Positions 7,750-16,575 of a DNA stretch of 64,000 bases are shown here, piece by piece. Numbering within the stretch: position 1 is the first letter of the stretch; each line of letters starts with the position of its first letter. The DNA is taken from the NCBI GenBank assembly GCA_017552435.1, contig JAFZPZ010000010.1, forward strand, positions 31,118 to 95,117, given 5' to 3'. A program made the translations under genes and the position numbers. Source of the stretch: Bacteroidaceae bacterium (GTDB taxonomy: Bacteria > Bacteroidota > Bacteroidia > Bacteroidales > Bacteroidaceae). The notes beneath the pieces were generated by a model. The model did not search any database, was not told the DNA's origin, and saw only the letters and a list, made by a program, of their open reading frames with translations.

Positions 7750-9420
7750 ATGAAGCAAACCATCATCACCGTATTGCTCGCGGTACTGACTTTTACTTAT
7801 TGCATAGCAAAGGAAAAGAAACCAGTAATTAATGCCACTTTGAAGGGCTACCCTTCGGGAACCATAGATGAATACCATTTTCATGCAGGGAAGGCTGTGG
7901 TCAAGGGACGTTATATCAATAGAACAGAACGTGACGCTTCTATCCTTAATGTGCTAGGAACAGACCTGTTCTCCAATCAGGAGTTTGTCAGGATGATTAA
8001 CATTGCATCTGATGGTTCTTTCTTTGAACAGATTAATCTGCCCCATTCGGGATGGGTGAATTTCGAGGGTGCTGACATCCCACCTGCTTTTATTGCTGTG
8101 GGTGATACGTTGGAGATACTTATCGATGGTCACCAAGAAGAAGCAACCATCTCAGGCAGTGGTGTTACAGGTGAAGTGAACAACATCTGGCCGCGGTTGG
8201 AGGCTCAGTTCGCTTCTAAAGAGACAAGGACACCATGGGAAGGTATGAATCGCGAATTCATGCTGGAGTGGGAAAGCCGGAAGGTGAAGGAACTTGACCA
8301 AATAGCCAATGCTATCAATGCCGACACCATTGCCATGCTGAACGACTGCTCAAACTATGCAAAGGACGTGCTGAAAACAAGCCTGCTGGCTATGCCGTTG
8401 GATCAGATTCTTACGGCAGCCAAACTATGGAGGTTGAATACAATGGACGAGGAAGGTAAGGTCAATCCTGCCCTAACGATTCCCGCCAGTTCTTTCTTTG
8501 ATTTTCTCTCGGCAAGGCAATCTTATCTTGTAGACAACCCATTGATGGTCTTCGCTGCTGACGGTGACGGCGTCATCAATAGTATGGAATTCAGCGTGCT
8601 CAATGCATATATGTTTTTGGCAAACGATATGGAAAGATGGACCAAATCTACCGACTCTGACGAATTGGGTAATTACAAAGATAATTTTATCCTGCCTCGC
8701 GACTACGACCCTGCACTTCACCGCGAGATGCTTGAGTTTGATAAGGGACACTTGGTTTCTGTGGCAGATTACTATGCTATGTGCAGCGATAGCATTCGTT
8801 CGCGTTTCAAACTTAACAATACGGGATTCATGATGCAACTTTGCTTGCTTCACCTTGTTCTTTACTTTGATTTTGATGACTCTCCCGACTTTTTCCTCAC
8901 TCGCAAGGCTGAAGAATTGGCAGGAGCTATTCCACAGTTTACATACCCTGCCATCTGCCACCATGCCGTAGATGCTTACCGTCGCTTTGTCATCGAACGC
9001 GAAGGGAGTGTTCGCATGGATGCATCAAATTCCACGCCAGGTGATTCTCTCTTTCAATCACTAAAAGATAAATATGCTGGCAACGTCATCTATATGGACT
9101 TTTGGGGCATCGCGTGTGGTCCTTGTCGTAGAGGAATGCTCGACCAGCGTGCACTTGTTGAGAAATATAAAGATGCATCAGTCCGCTTCCTTTACATCTG
9201 CAACGAAAAAGATTCCCCACGTGAACTGAGCAAGAAGTTCCTCTCAGAAAACAACATACAGGGTGAGCATATCTTCCTATCGTCCGATGAATGGAATCTC
9301 CTCGCCAACAAGTTCCAGTTCTATGGTATTCCTTTCTCACTTCTAATAGACCGCCAAGGCAATATCGTTGAGAAAGAAATTGAACCTACAACTGGTATGA
9401 TTGACGAACTGCTTAAATAG
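7750..9420 (+). CDS. Secreted thioredoxin-fold protein, third paralogue
   Basis: 556 residues with a signal peptide (MKQTIITVLLAVLTFTYCIA). A large N-terminal region of mixed beta character precedes a C-terminal thioredoxin domain whose active site reads GIACGPC: the cysteines and GP are kept, but the usual tryptophan is replaced. The cis-proline loop is GIPFSLL. It lies 4 bases after the Fic stop, and the end of the Fic gene coincides with the right-hand copy of the paralogue-start repeat. Likely a periplasmic thiol oxidoreductase. Confidence 0.8.
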   Translation: MKQTIITVLLAVLTFTYCIAKEKKPVINATLKGYPSGTIDEYHFHAGKAVVKGRYINRTERDASILNVLGTDLFSNQEFVRMINIASDGSFFEQINLPHSGWVNFEGADIPPAFIAVGDTLEILIDGHQEEATISGSGVTGEVNNIWPRLEAQFASKETRTPWEGMNREFMLEWESRKVKELDQIANAINADTIAMLNDCSNYAKDVLKTSLLAMPLDQILTAAKLWRLNTMDEEGKVNPALTIPASSFFDFLSARQSYLVDNPLMVFAADGDGVINSMEFSVLNAYMFLANDMERWTKSTDSDELGNYKDNFILPRDYDPALHREMLEFDKGHLVSVADYYAMCSDSIRSRFKLNNTGFMMQLCLLHLVLYFDFDDSPDFFLTRKAEELAGAIPQFTYPAICHHAVDAYRRFVIEREGSVRMDASNSTPGDSLFQSLKDKYAGNVIYMDFWGIACGPCRRGMLDQRALVEKYKDASVRFLYICNEKDSPRELSKKFLSENNIQGEHIFLSSDEWNLLANKFQFYGIPFSLLIDRQGNIVEKEIEPTTGMIDELLK

Positions 9421-9445
9421 AATATTTTCAAGGAAAAATAGAATA

Positions 9446-9505
9446 ATGAACAAGAAAACCATCATCACCGCGCACTCTACTACCAGAAATCGCAATTTAT
9501 TGTGA
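9446..9505 (+). pseudogene. Second vestigial thioredoxin-paralogue start
   Basis: ATGAACAAGAAAACCATCATCACC copies the paralogue 5' ends (MNKKTIIT), then diverges and stops after 19 codons. Directly behind it begin the promoter and genes of the hip-type system, as the Fic gene follows the remnant at 6730. Confidence 0.6.
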
Positions 9506-9511
9506 ATTTCC

Positions 9512-9565
9512 TTTGCTATTATAATTCTTTTCCTTATCTTTGCAGCAAAACCACAACATATTGTG
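9512..9565 (+). promoter_or_regulatory. hip operon promoter and operator-like palindrome
   Basis: TTTG (9512-9515) and TATCTTTG (9535-9542), 19 bases apart, form a canonical Bacteroidota promoter. CACAA-CATA-TTGTG (9552-9565) is a perfect palindrome between the likely transcription start and the ATG, and ATTGTGA recurs at 9499-9505. These are candidate HipB binding sites. Confidence 0.55.
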
Positions 9566-9567
9566 AT

Positions 9568-9789
9568 ATGGATGCGAAGGAAATAGGAACAATCATAAAA
9601 AAGCGGCGGAAGCATCTGGGCGTAAATCAGCAGACACTTTCAGATCTGGCTGGCATAGGACTGAATACGTTGGTAGCCATAGAGCGAGGTGAGGGTAATC
9701 CACAACTCAGTACCCTGTTGACCATCCTTGACACGCTCGGTCTGCAGATGGATATCAACCTAAAGACATTGGATTATGAGACAATGTAA
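9568..9789 (+). CDS. hipB: HipB-like XRE-family antitoxin/regulator
   Basis: 73 residues from the ATG at 9568; the longer frame starts inside the promoter and is rejected. A helix-turn-helix of the Cro/CI type fills the protein: IGTIIKKRRKHLGVNQQTLSDLAGIGLNTLVAIERGEGNPQLSTLLTIL. In HipBA systems HipB represses the operon and holds the kinase in a complex. The next gene starts inside its last codons (14-base overlap). Confidence 0.9.
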   Translation: MDAKEIGTIIKKRRKHLGVNQQTLSDLAGIGLNTLVAIERGEGNPQLSTLLTILDTLGLQMDINLKTLDYETM

Positions 9790-10087
9790 GGTTTTTGTTC
9801 ACGATGTAGAGGCAGGCATTCTGCAGGAAACGGATGACCGCCAGTACGTCTTTACTTATAATAAAAGGTACGCGGGAGCCCCCGTTTGTCTGGCTATGCC
9901 CGTTCGCTCAGAACCTTACCGCTCTGCTCACCTCTTTCCCTATTTCTTCAATATGCTCTCCGAGGGTGCCAACCGCCAGACACAGTCCATGCTGCTGCAT
10001 ATCAACGAGAACGATGATTTCGGCATCCTTCTGGCAACAGCCCAAGAGGATACGATTGGTGCTGTAACCGTAAAGCCCACAGAATGA
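9776..10087 (+). CDS. hipS: HipS-like protein (separate HipA N-terminal domain)
   Basis: 103 residues matching the N-subdomain-1 that opens classical HipA (AGAPVCLAMPVRSEPYRSAHLFPYFFNMLSEG). Here it is a separate protein between hipB and the kinase, as in the three-gene HipBST arrangement, where HipS is the antitoxin. It overlaps hipB by 14 bases and the kinase gene by 4 bases, so the three are translationally coupled. A split by recent mutation is unlikely, because the following gene has its own start and the coupling is tidy. Confidence 0.85.
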   Translation: MRQCKVFVHDVEAGILQETDDRQYVFTYNKRYAGAPVCLAMPVRSEPYRSAHLFPYFFNMLSEGANRQTQSMLLHINENDDFGILLATAQEDTIGAVTVKPTE

Positions 10088-11088
10088 TGGAAACATTGAA
10101 CGTTTGTCCCTCCACGCTTGCTGAAGGTTTTGACACCTATTCGCCTGCTGCCTGCAAACTGTTGTTTGATGGCAAGGAGGTTTCTCATATTCTGGGTTTC
10201 GACAGTCCGAACAACGAGAGTGCAGACAAGGAGGAATATGCCCGCCATGTAGGTCGTATATCCCTTTCTGGCGTGCAGCCCAAGGCAAGTTTAGTACTCA
10301 ATGCTGATGGACAGCTCGTCAGACCCTCTGAAGGAGAGCGAGGACAGTACATCCTGAAACCTGCCCCCTCGTCCTATGCATTGTTAGAAAGGAAATACTG
10401 TCCTGCCAATGAGCATCTAAGTATGCAGATTGCCGCTCAGGTCTATCATATAGAGACAGCAGCCAATGCCCTATGTTTCTTCCGCGATGGCGAGGCGGCA
10501 TATCTGACCCGTCGTTTCGATGTAGCTCCGGATGGCAGTAAATACCAACAGGAAGACCTTGCTTCGCTGGGAGGACTGACGAAGGCCAATGGAGGCAGCG
10601 ACTATAAATACAGCAATCTGAGTTACGAAGAATGTGCAGAACTGATTCGGAAATACACGAAAGCAGCTCCTATTGAGGTGCTGAAGTTCTTCCGAGTCGT
10701 CGTATTCAATTATCTGATATTGAACGATGATGCCCATCTGAAGAATTTCTCTCTGATGAATCGTGGTGATGGGGAATATCATTTAACTCCTGCTTACGAC
10801 CTCATCAATACGAGCCTGCACCTTCATGAGCCTCGTATCTTTGCGCTTGACAAAGGATTGTTCCGTGAAGGTATGCAATTGTCAGACACTCATACCATTG
10901 GCCGCAATGATTTTGAAGAGTTTGGTCGTAGGATTGGCTTATCAACTCGTCTCGTTAAACGTGAACTTGACTTCTTCGCCACAGAACAACCCCTTGCGAA
11001 AGAATTGATACATCGTTCTTTCTTTTCCGAGAAGCTGAAGCAATACTATTGGCAATCGTATAACTACCGCAGAAATACCATATTATAG
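10084..11088 (+). CDS. hipT: HipT-like serine/threonine kinase toxin
   Basis: 334 residues, the short kinase form that lacks the HipA N-terminal subdomain. Visible features: the Gly-rich ISLSGVQPKASLVL loop (residues 59-72), whose serines are autophosphorylated in HipT; the nucleotide-contacting QYILKP strand (88-93); the catalytic block NDDAHLKNFSL (214-224); and the metal-binding YDLINT (238-243). All key positions look intact. HipA-type kinases phosphorylate aminoacyl-tRNA synthetases (GltX for HipA, TrpS for the E. coli HipT); the target here is unknown. It ends 18 bases before the symporter gene. Confidence 0.87.
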   Translation: MMETLNVCPSTLAEGFDTYSPAACKLLFDGKEVSHILGFDSPNNESADKEEYARHVGRISLSGVQPKASLVLNADGQLVRPSEGERGQYILKPAPSSYALLERKYCPANEHLSMQIAAQVYHIETAANALCFFRDGEAAYLTRRFDVAPDGSKYQQEDLASLGGLTKANGGSDYKYSNLSYEECAELIRKYTKAAPIEVLKFFRVVVFNYLILNDDAHLKNFSLMNRGDGEYHLTPAYDLINTSLHLHEPRIFALDKGLFREGMQLSDTHTIGRNDFEEFGRRIGLSTRLVKRELDFFATEQPLAKELIHRSFFSEKLKQYYWQSYNYRRNTIL

Positions 11089-11106
11089 CATTATAACCTG
11101 GAATCT

Positions 11107-12501
11107 ATGAGCTTTGAATTCTTCAATACAATAAGCGATTGGCTCTGGACCTACGTTGTCATTACGATGCTTGTGGGTTGTGCGCTCTATTTCACATGGA
11201 ACCTGCGAGCTGTGCAGTTCACGATGCTGCCGACAATGCTCCGCAACCTGTTCAAACCTGCCAGCGAGAGCTGCGAGAGCTTCGGAAAGATAAAAGTCTC
11301 CTCGTTCCAAGCTTTTGCCATCAGTCTCTCGTCTAGAGTCGGTACGGGCAACCTGGCTGGTGTGGCGAGTGCTATCTTCGTGGGCGGACCTGGAGCGGTC
11401 TTCTGGATGTGGGTGATGGCACTGCTCGGAGCAGCCACAGCCTTCATGGAAGCGACGCTTGCCCAGCTCTTCAAGCGACACGGCAAGGAGAGTTTCTACG
11501 GCGGACCTGCCTACTACATGAAGTACGGCTTGAAATGTCCCTGGATGGGCATCCTCTTCGCCCTGCTCATCATCTACGGATTCGGACTGGCCAACCAGAT
11601 TGTGCAAAGCAACACCCTTTGCGACGCTATCGGTGAGGCTTTTAAGGTGCCAACATCATACGTTGCCATCGGGCTGGCTTTGATGACGCTCGGTATCATC
11701 TTCGGAGGCATCCATCGCATCGCCCGTTTCTGTGCGACGATTGTGCCCGTAATGGCTTTTGGTTACATTCTCTTGGCGCTCTACATCCTCATCGTCAACA
11801 TCACGGAGATTCCCGCCATGCTGAGCCTCATCGTCCGTAGTGCTTTCGGTTGGGAACAAGCTGCCGGAGGCGCTGTAGGCATTGCCATCATGCAGGGTGT
11901 GAAGCGAGGCCTCTTCTCGAACGAGGCAGGCGAAGGAAGTGCTCCCAATGCCGCAGCCACTGCCACCATTCCGCATCCCGTTCAGCAAGGCTTGCTGCAG
12001 AGTCTGGGCGTCTTCACCGACACGCTCGTCATCTGTACCTGCACGGCCTTCATCATCCTGCTGAGCGGCCTCTATACGGGTCAGGACGACGGCATCATCC
12101 TCACGGCTCACGCGATGGATTACCACTTGGGGAGCTTCGGAGCGTGGTTCCTGACGGCAGCCATCTTCCTCTTTGCCTACAGCACCATCATCGCCAACTA
12201 TTTCTACGGCGAAACGAATGTCCGTTACATCAGTCAGAAGCCTTGGGCAATTACCCTGTTCCGTTGCCTCAGTGGAGTTGTAGTGCTTCTGGGCGGCTTT
12301 ATGACGTTGCAGCAAGCATGGGGCATCGTGGACCTCGCAATGGCACTGATGACCATCACCAACCTTATTGCCGTCTGCCTCTTAAGCCGCTATGCCTTCC
12401 GTCTCCTGAAAGACTTCAAGGAACAACGCCGCAAGGGAACGAAAGAACCTCGCTTCAATCCCGACCTCTTCCCTGAGGCCGACTTGGAAGGCTGGAAATA
12501 A
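11107..12501 (+). CDS. Sodium:alanine/glycine symporter (AGCS family)
   Basis: 464 residues, the usual length of AGCS transporters, with about ten to eleven hydrophobic segments. Family landmarks are present: the N-terminal LRAVQFTMLPTMLRNLF stretch, SSRVGTGNLAGVASAI, GGPGAVFWMWVMALLGAATAF, and GLFSNEAGEGSAPNAAAT. It imports alanine or glycine with sodium across the inner membrane. The gene is of core type and lies in the same direction as its neighbours. Confidence 0.93.
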   Translation: MSFEFFNTISDWLWTYVVITMLVGCALYFTWNLRAVQFTMLPTMLRNLFKPASESCESFGKIKVSSFQAFAISLSSRVGTGNLAGVASAIFVGGPGAVFWMWVMALLGAATAFMEATLAQLFKRHGKESFYGGPAYYMKYGLKCPWMGILFALLIIYGFGLANQIVQSNTLCDAIGEAFKVPTSYVAIGLALMTLGIIFGGIHRIARFCATIVPVMAFGYILLALYILIVNITEIPAMLSLIVRSAFGWEQAAGGAVGIAIMQGVKRGLFSNEAGEGSAPNAAATATIPHPVQQGLLQSLGVFTDTLVICTCTAFIILLSGLYTGQDDGIILTAHAMDYHLGSFGAWFLTAAIFLFAYSTIIANYFYGETNVRYISQKPWAITLFRCLSGVVVLLGGFMTLQQAWGIVDLAMALMTITNLIAVCLLSRYAFRLLKDFKEQRRKGTKEPRFNPDLFPEADLEGWK

Positions 12502-12524
12502 TTGTGAATAATGAATTTTAAATT

Positions 12525-15500
12525 ATGAATTACATAGATTGCTTTATCCCTTGGCAATGTGATGAACAGGTCAAGGGGACACTGGAAAACCTGACAGCCG
12601 ACCCCAATGTGCAGAGCGTTAATCTGTTGCGCGAAGACGGGCCAGGCAATACGCGCACCATCAAACGCATCGCCGAAACCGCCACGGCTCCATATACGTT
12701 ATTATACACGAAGTACGATACCCTGCAATTGGGCTATCACGCTTTGACGCGACTCCTCACCATCGCTGAGGACAGCGGGGCGCTGATGATATATAGTGAC
12801 CACTACAGCCTCACGCCCGACGGTGAACGTCGGGCGATGCCGCTGGCGGATTATCAATTGGGTTCCGTTCGCGATGACTTCCAGATGGGCTCGCTGCTTT
12901 TGTTCCGCACGGATGCGCTGAAGGCATACACGGCTCAGGAGAACCTGCACAACTACCAGTTTGCGGCACTCTACGACCTGCGTCTCTTCATCAGCAGGGA
13001 GCAACTGCCTTTGCACGTCGATGAATTCCTTTATACAGAGGTGGAGCATGACACAAGACAGAGCGGACAAAAGCAGTTCGACTATGTTGACCCGCGCAAT
13101 CGCGCCCGTCAAGTGGAAATGGAAAGAGCATGCACCCGTCATCTGCGAGCCCTGAACGCCTATCTGCACGGCGACGAGTACGACGAGGTGAACTTCGCCG
13201 AGGGCGACTTCGCCGTAGAGGCTTCGGTCATCATCCCCGTCCGCAACCGCGAACGCACCATCCGCGATGCCATCCGCTCTGTCTTGGAACAAGAAACGTC
13301 GTTCCCTTTCAATCTCATCGTCGTAGATAATGGTTCGACAGACGGCACAACGGAAGCCATCAACGAGTTTGCTGACGACGAACGTGTTATACATATTATA
13401 CCGGAACGCAACGACTTGGGCATTGGAGGTTGCTGGAACACGGCTGTACATCACCCTCTGGTAGGGCGATTCGTGGTGCAGCTCGACAGCGACGACCTCT
13501 ACAGCTCGCCCCAGACGCTTCAGCGAATGGTGGATGCCTTCTATGCTGAGGGCGCAGCAATGGTGATTGGTTCCTACAGGATGTGTGACTTCCAGTTGAA
13601 TACGCTTCCTCCAGGCCTCATCGACCATCGTGAATGGACACTCCAGAACGGGCGCAACAATGCCCTGCGTATCAACGGACTGGGTGCTCCCAGAGCCTTC
13701 TTCACGCCTGTCCTTCGGGAATTGCAAATTCCCAACACCAGCTACGGCGAAGACTATGCACTGGGTTTGATGATAAGCCGCCGCTACCGCATCGGCCGCA
13801 TCTACGACGAGGTCTATCTCTGCCGGCGTTGGGAAGGGAACAGCGATGCGGCACTCAGTCAGGACAAAATCAACAAGAACAACACCTACAAGGATCACCT
13901 GCGCACCCTCGAAATCAAGGCTCGTCAGCAGCTCAACCTGCTTTGGCAACATAAAGTAACTTCAGAAGAGATAGAGGCGTTCTTCCAAAAGGAACTGGAG
14001 GAATGGCAAGAGGCAGCAGAGAGATACAAGGCGCTGGAAGGTGTAAAGACGAAAGTTCTTTCAAACGAAGAAAGAAGAACGAAGAACGAAGAATCAAAGT
14101 TACTTTCGGCCCCTGATGGTTCCTTTAATTCTTCACTCTTAATTCTTAACTCTTCACTCCTTGCCCAATGGAACCCTGCCCGCATTGTTTCCACAGGTGC
14201 TTCCATTGACAAGAAGAGTATTAGCGAACGGCCCTGCTTCCTTTGCGACAATAACCGTCCGAAAGAGCAGCACAAGCTCATGACGGAGAAGCACTACCAG
14301 ATACTGGTCAACCCCTACCCCATTCTGCCACAGCACTTCACCATACCTATGCGTCGGCACAGGCCTCAGAGCATCTATAGTAGCTTTGGCACACTTCGGA
14401 AGATGGCCTGGAATATGCCCAAACACCTGGTCTTCTACAACGGACCTTTGTGCGGTGCCTCTTGTCCTGACCACATGCACCTGCAGGCAGGAAGTCGTGG
14501 CATCGTGCCTCTGGAACGCGATTGGACGATGTATGAGAAGGGTTTGAAAAAGCTATATCCCCTTACGGGCGAGCAGATGGCATCGATGGAAGAGGCGGGC
14601 AATGTGGGTAGCCGCCCTGGACTCTACCTATTAGAGGGCTATGCCTGCCCCGTATTTGTCATCCGAAGCCTGCCTGCAGAAAGCGACAGCCTGCTCTGCC
14701 AACGTGTCTATAAGGCCCTGCCCATTGTAGGCGACGAGTCGGAACCTCGTCTGAACACCGTTTGCTGGCGACAGGAGGGTACTTCGAGCCGACCTGACGA
14801 AATCGTGACGCTCATCTTCCCTCGCAGCAAACATCGTCCCGATTGCTATTATGCCGAGGGCAAGGAACAACTGATGATAAGTCCCGGAGCACTCGACATG
14901 TGCGGTCTCTTCATCACGCCAAGAGAGCAGGACTTCAAAGCCCTAACGGCAGAAAAAGCTGTGAGCATCCTGCAGGAAGTAACGCTAAGCGAGGAAGAGC
15001 TGAAACCCATCATAGAAAGCCTCTCTGACATTCAGACCACCCAGACCACCAGCCCCCTCCAAACCTCCCCGGGGGTAGGCTTTAAGTCACTCCCCCTTAG
15101 GGGAGTTGGAGGGGGGCCGTGTCCTGTCTCCGTTGGTATCATGCAGGACACCGTCATCCGTTTTTGCATGAACAGCCCATACCAAGCTAAAGGCAACGAG
15201 GTCGCAGGCGAACAAGTGGCCGAATACACTGATGGCGGCATCCGCTGGCAGGACAATATCTATCAAGAACTGACGTTCAGGCCACTGCCCCCCTCCAACT
15301 CCCCCGAGAGGGAGGGAATGAAAGTCTCCCCTCGGGGAGATATAGAGGGGGCCTCATTTACTTTACGTAACGTCACTATCGGTCAGAAGTTCCATTGGGA
15401 GCGACAGGAGTCGCAGACCTTCAGCGGCATCCTCAAACTGGTAGTCGATGAGGACAAGATAGTCGCCATCAATATCCTGCCTGTCGAGGACTACCTGACA

Positions 15501-16397
15501 AGCGTCATTAGCAGCGAAATGAAAAGCAGTTGCTCGCTGGAGTTCCTGAAAGCAGCAGCCGTCATCAGCCGCAGTTGGCTCTATGCCCAGATGCAGCGCC
15601 GCCAGGAACGAGCAGGTCAGCCTGCGCCATTCTTCTCCTTCGTCAAGGGCGATGGCGAGAGCATTCGCTGGTACGATCGCGAGGACCACACCATCTTCGA
15701 TGTCTGCGCTGACGACCACTGCCAGCGCTATCAAGGCATCACCCGAGCCAGCAATCCCCAGGTAATTGAAGCCGTGAATGCGACTCGCGGACAAGTGTTG
15801 ATGTACGACGGGAAGATATGTGACACACGATTCGGCAAGTGCTGCGGCGGACGTACCAACGAGTTTCAGTACTGCTGGGAGAACATCGAGATTCCCTATC
15901 TGCGCTCCGTTCAAGACCCGTTCTGCAACACCTCTGACCGCAAGATTCTACGCCAAGTGCTCAACGACTACGACCTTGAGACGCACGATTTCTACGAATG
16001 GACAGAAGAACTCTCGCAAGAGGAAGCACACGACCGCATCACGAAGCACCTAAAGATGGAACTGGGACCGATTCTCGGCATGGAGATTGTGGAGAAAGGT
16101 CCAGGCGGACACATCAGCAAACTACGAATCGTCGGACAGGAGAAGTCCTTCATCGTGGGCAAGGAACTCGAGATACGCCGTATGCTCAGCACCTCGACCC
16201 TGAAGAGTAGCGCCTTCACCGTCGAAACGAAGAATGTTCGTGGTGGCATACCTGGTCGCTTCATTCTGCACGGACACGGTTGGGGTCACGGCGTAGGCCT
16301 CTGCCAGATAGGTGCCGCCGTCATGGGTGAACAAGGTTACAACTACAAGCAAATTCTCAAACACTATTACACTGGAGCCCTCATCAAGAGCCTTTAA
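12525..16397 (+). CDS. Glycosyltransferase-DUF4922-SpoIID fusion protein
   Basis: 1290 residues with three modules. Residues 1-220 look like a degenerate glycosyltransferase fold. Residues about 230-430 are a GT2 domain ([30 protein letters not shown], metal motif LDSDDLY). Residues about 545-830 match DUF4922, a HIT/GalT-like fold ([21 protein letters not shown]). Residues about 985-1290 are a SpoIID/LytB domain ([18 protein letters not shown], then [23 protein letters not shown] near the end). SpoIID enzymes are peptidoglycan lytic transglycosylases. The linkers contain three repeat-derived insertions: an [21 protein letters not shown] stretch near residue 520 and palindromic elements near residues 845 and 925. 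No signal peptide is evident, which is odd for a lytic enzyme. Confidence 0.8.
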   Translation: MNYIDCFIPWQCDEQVKGTLENLTADPNVQSVNLLREDGPGNTRTIKRIAETATAPYTLLYTKYDTLQLGYHALTRLLTIAEDSGALMIYSDHYSLTPDGERRAMPLADYQLGSVRDDFQMGSLLLFRTDALKAYTAQENLHNYQFAALYDLRLFISREQLPLHVDEFLYTEVEHDTRQSGQKQFDYVDPRNRARQVEMERACTRHLRALNAYLHGDEYDEVNFAEGDFAVEASVIIPVRNRERTIRDAIRSVLEQETSFPFNLIVVDNGSTDGTTEAINEFADDERVIHIIPERNDLGIGGCWNTAVHHPLVGRFVVQLDSDDLYSSPQTLQRMVDAFYAEGAAMVIGSYRMCDFQLNTLPPGLIDHREWTLQNGRNNALRINGLGAPRAFFTPVLRELQIPNTSYGEDYALGLMISRRYRIGRIYDEVYLCRRWEGNSDAALSQDKINKNNTYKDHLRTLEIKARQQLNLLWQHKVTSEEIEAFFQKELEEWQEAAERYKALEGVKTKVLSNEERRTKNEESKLLSAPDGSFNSSLLILNSSLLAQWNPARIVSTGASIDKKSISERPCFLCDNNRPKEQHKLMTEKHYQILVNPYPILPQHFTIPMRRHRPQSIYSSFGTLRKMAWNMPKHLVFYNGPLCGASCPDHMHLQAGSRGIVPLERDWTMYEKGLKKLYPLTGEQMASMEEAGNVGSRPGLYLLEGYACPVFVIRSLPAESDSLLCQRVYKALPIVGDESEPRLNTVCWRQEGTSSRPDEIVTLIFPRSKHRPDCYYAEGKEQLMISPGALDMCGLFITPREQDFKALTAEKAVSILQEVTLSEEELKPIIESLSDIQTTQTTSPLQTSPGVGFKSLPLRGVGGGPCPVSVGIMQDTVIRFCMNSPYQAKGNEVAGEQVAEYTDGGIRWQDNIYQELTFRPLPPSNSPEREGMKVSPRGDIEGASFTLRNVTIGQKFHWERQESQTFSGILKLVVDEDKIVAINILPVEDYLTSVISSEMKSSCSLEFLKAAAVISRSWLYAQMQRRQERAGQPAPFFSFVKGDGESIRWYDREDHTIFDVCADDHCQRYQGITRASNPQVIEAVNATRGQVLMYDGKICDTRFGKCCGGRTNEFQYCWENIEIPYLRSVQDPFCNTSDRKILRQVLNDYDLETHDFYEWTEELSQEEAHDRITKHLKMELGPILGMEIVEKGPGGHISKLRIVGQEKSFIVGKELEIRRMLSTSTLKSSAFTVETKNVRGGIPGRFILHGHGWGHGVGLCQIGAAVMGEQGYNYKQILKHYYTGALIKSL
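14058..14159. repeat. In-frame AT/GA-rich repeat insertion
   Basis: GAAGAACGAAGAA-type units on the left and TTAATTCTTCACTC-type units on the right form a loose inverted pair inside the fusion gene. They encode the low-complexity linker between the GT2 and DUF4922 modules. The same TTCTTCACTC/TTAATTCTTAA units occur between genes at about 58827-58853 and 62890-62932. Confidence 0.55.
15051..15119. repeat. Palindromic element inserted in frame (copy 2)
   Basis: GCCCCCTCCAAACCTCCCC at the left and CCCCTTAGGGGAGTTGGAGG at the right form an imperfect palindrome in the linker between DUF4922 and SpoIID. It encodes a SPLQTSPG...[11 protein letters not shown] peptide without breaking the frame. Confidence 0.85.
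15287..15353. repeat. Palindromic element inserted in frame (copy 3)
   Basis: Nearly the same sequence as copy 1 at 782-859, but in another gene. It encodes [22 protein letters not shown] just before the SpoIID domain. Confidence 0.85.
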
Positions 16398-16399
16398 TC

Positions 16400-16456
16400 A
16401 TGAATCTCTACATCTTCAACCCAGGGGGGGGGGAAATCACCAACGATACAAGTTAA
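16400..16456 (+). pseudogene. Vestigial start of the ATP-grasp-like gene
   Basis: ATG followed by codons for NLYIFNP repeats the start of the intact gene at 20672 (MSKTLYIFNP). It then enters a run of ten G residues (16424-16433) and stops after 18 codons. A 17-bp identical stretch (16406-16422 = 20684-20700) is shared. It lies 3 bases after the SpoIID stop, where the intact gene would be expected if the islet behind it were absent. Confidence 0.7.
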
Positions 16457-16546
16457 GTTCTGGTCTTTAATACGTTAACTTTGCCAACTAAATGTGCTAA
16501 ATTTAATTATTCTTTACATCTTGTCCATCAATTATCAATTAATTCG

Positions 16547-16554
16547 TACCTTTG
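16547..16554 (+). promoter_or_regulatory. Promoter -7 box (TACCTTTG)
   Basis: TACCTTTG lies 22 bases before the chosen start of the LRR protein. It argues against the upstream TTG start at 16552, which falls inside the box. Confidence 0.6.
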
Positions 16555-16575
16555 CAAGCAAAAAAGTATTATGTT

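Noticed and set aside
16424-16433. Run of ten G as a phase-variation switch
   Set aside because: The frame behind it ends after a few codons whatever the length, so there is no gene to switch. It more likely is debris at the islet junction.
16552-16575. Upstream TTG start for the BspA-like gene
   Set aside because: It falls inside the promoter box TACCTTTG; the ATG at 16576 gives a clean signal peptide.
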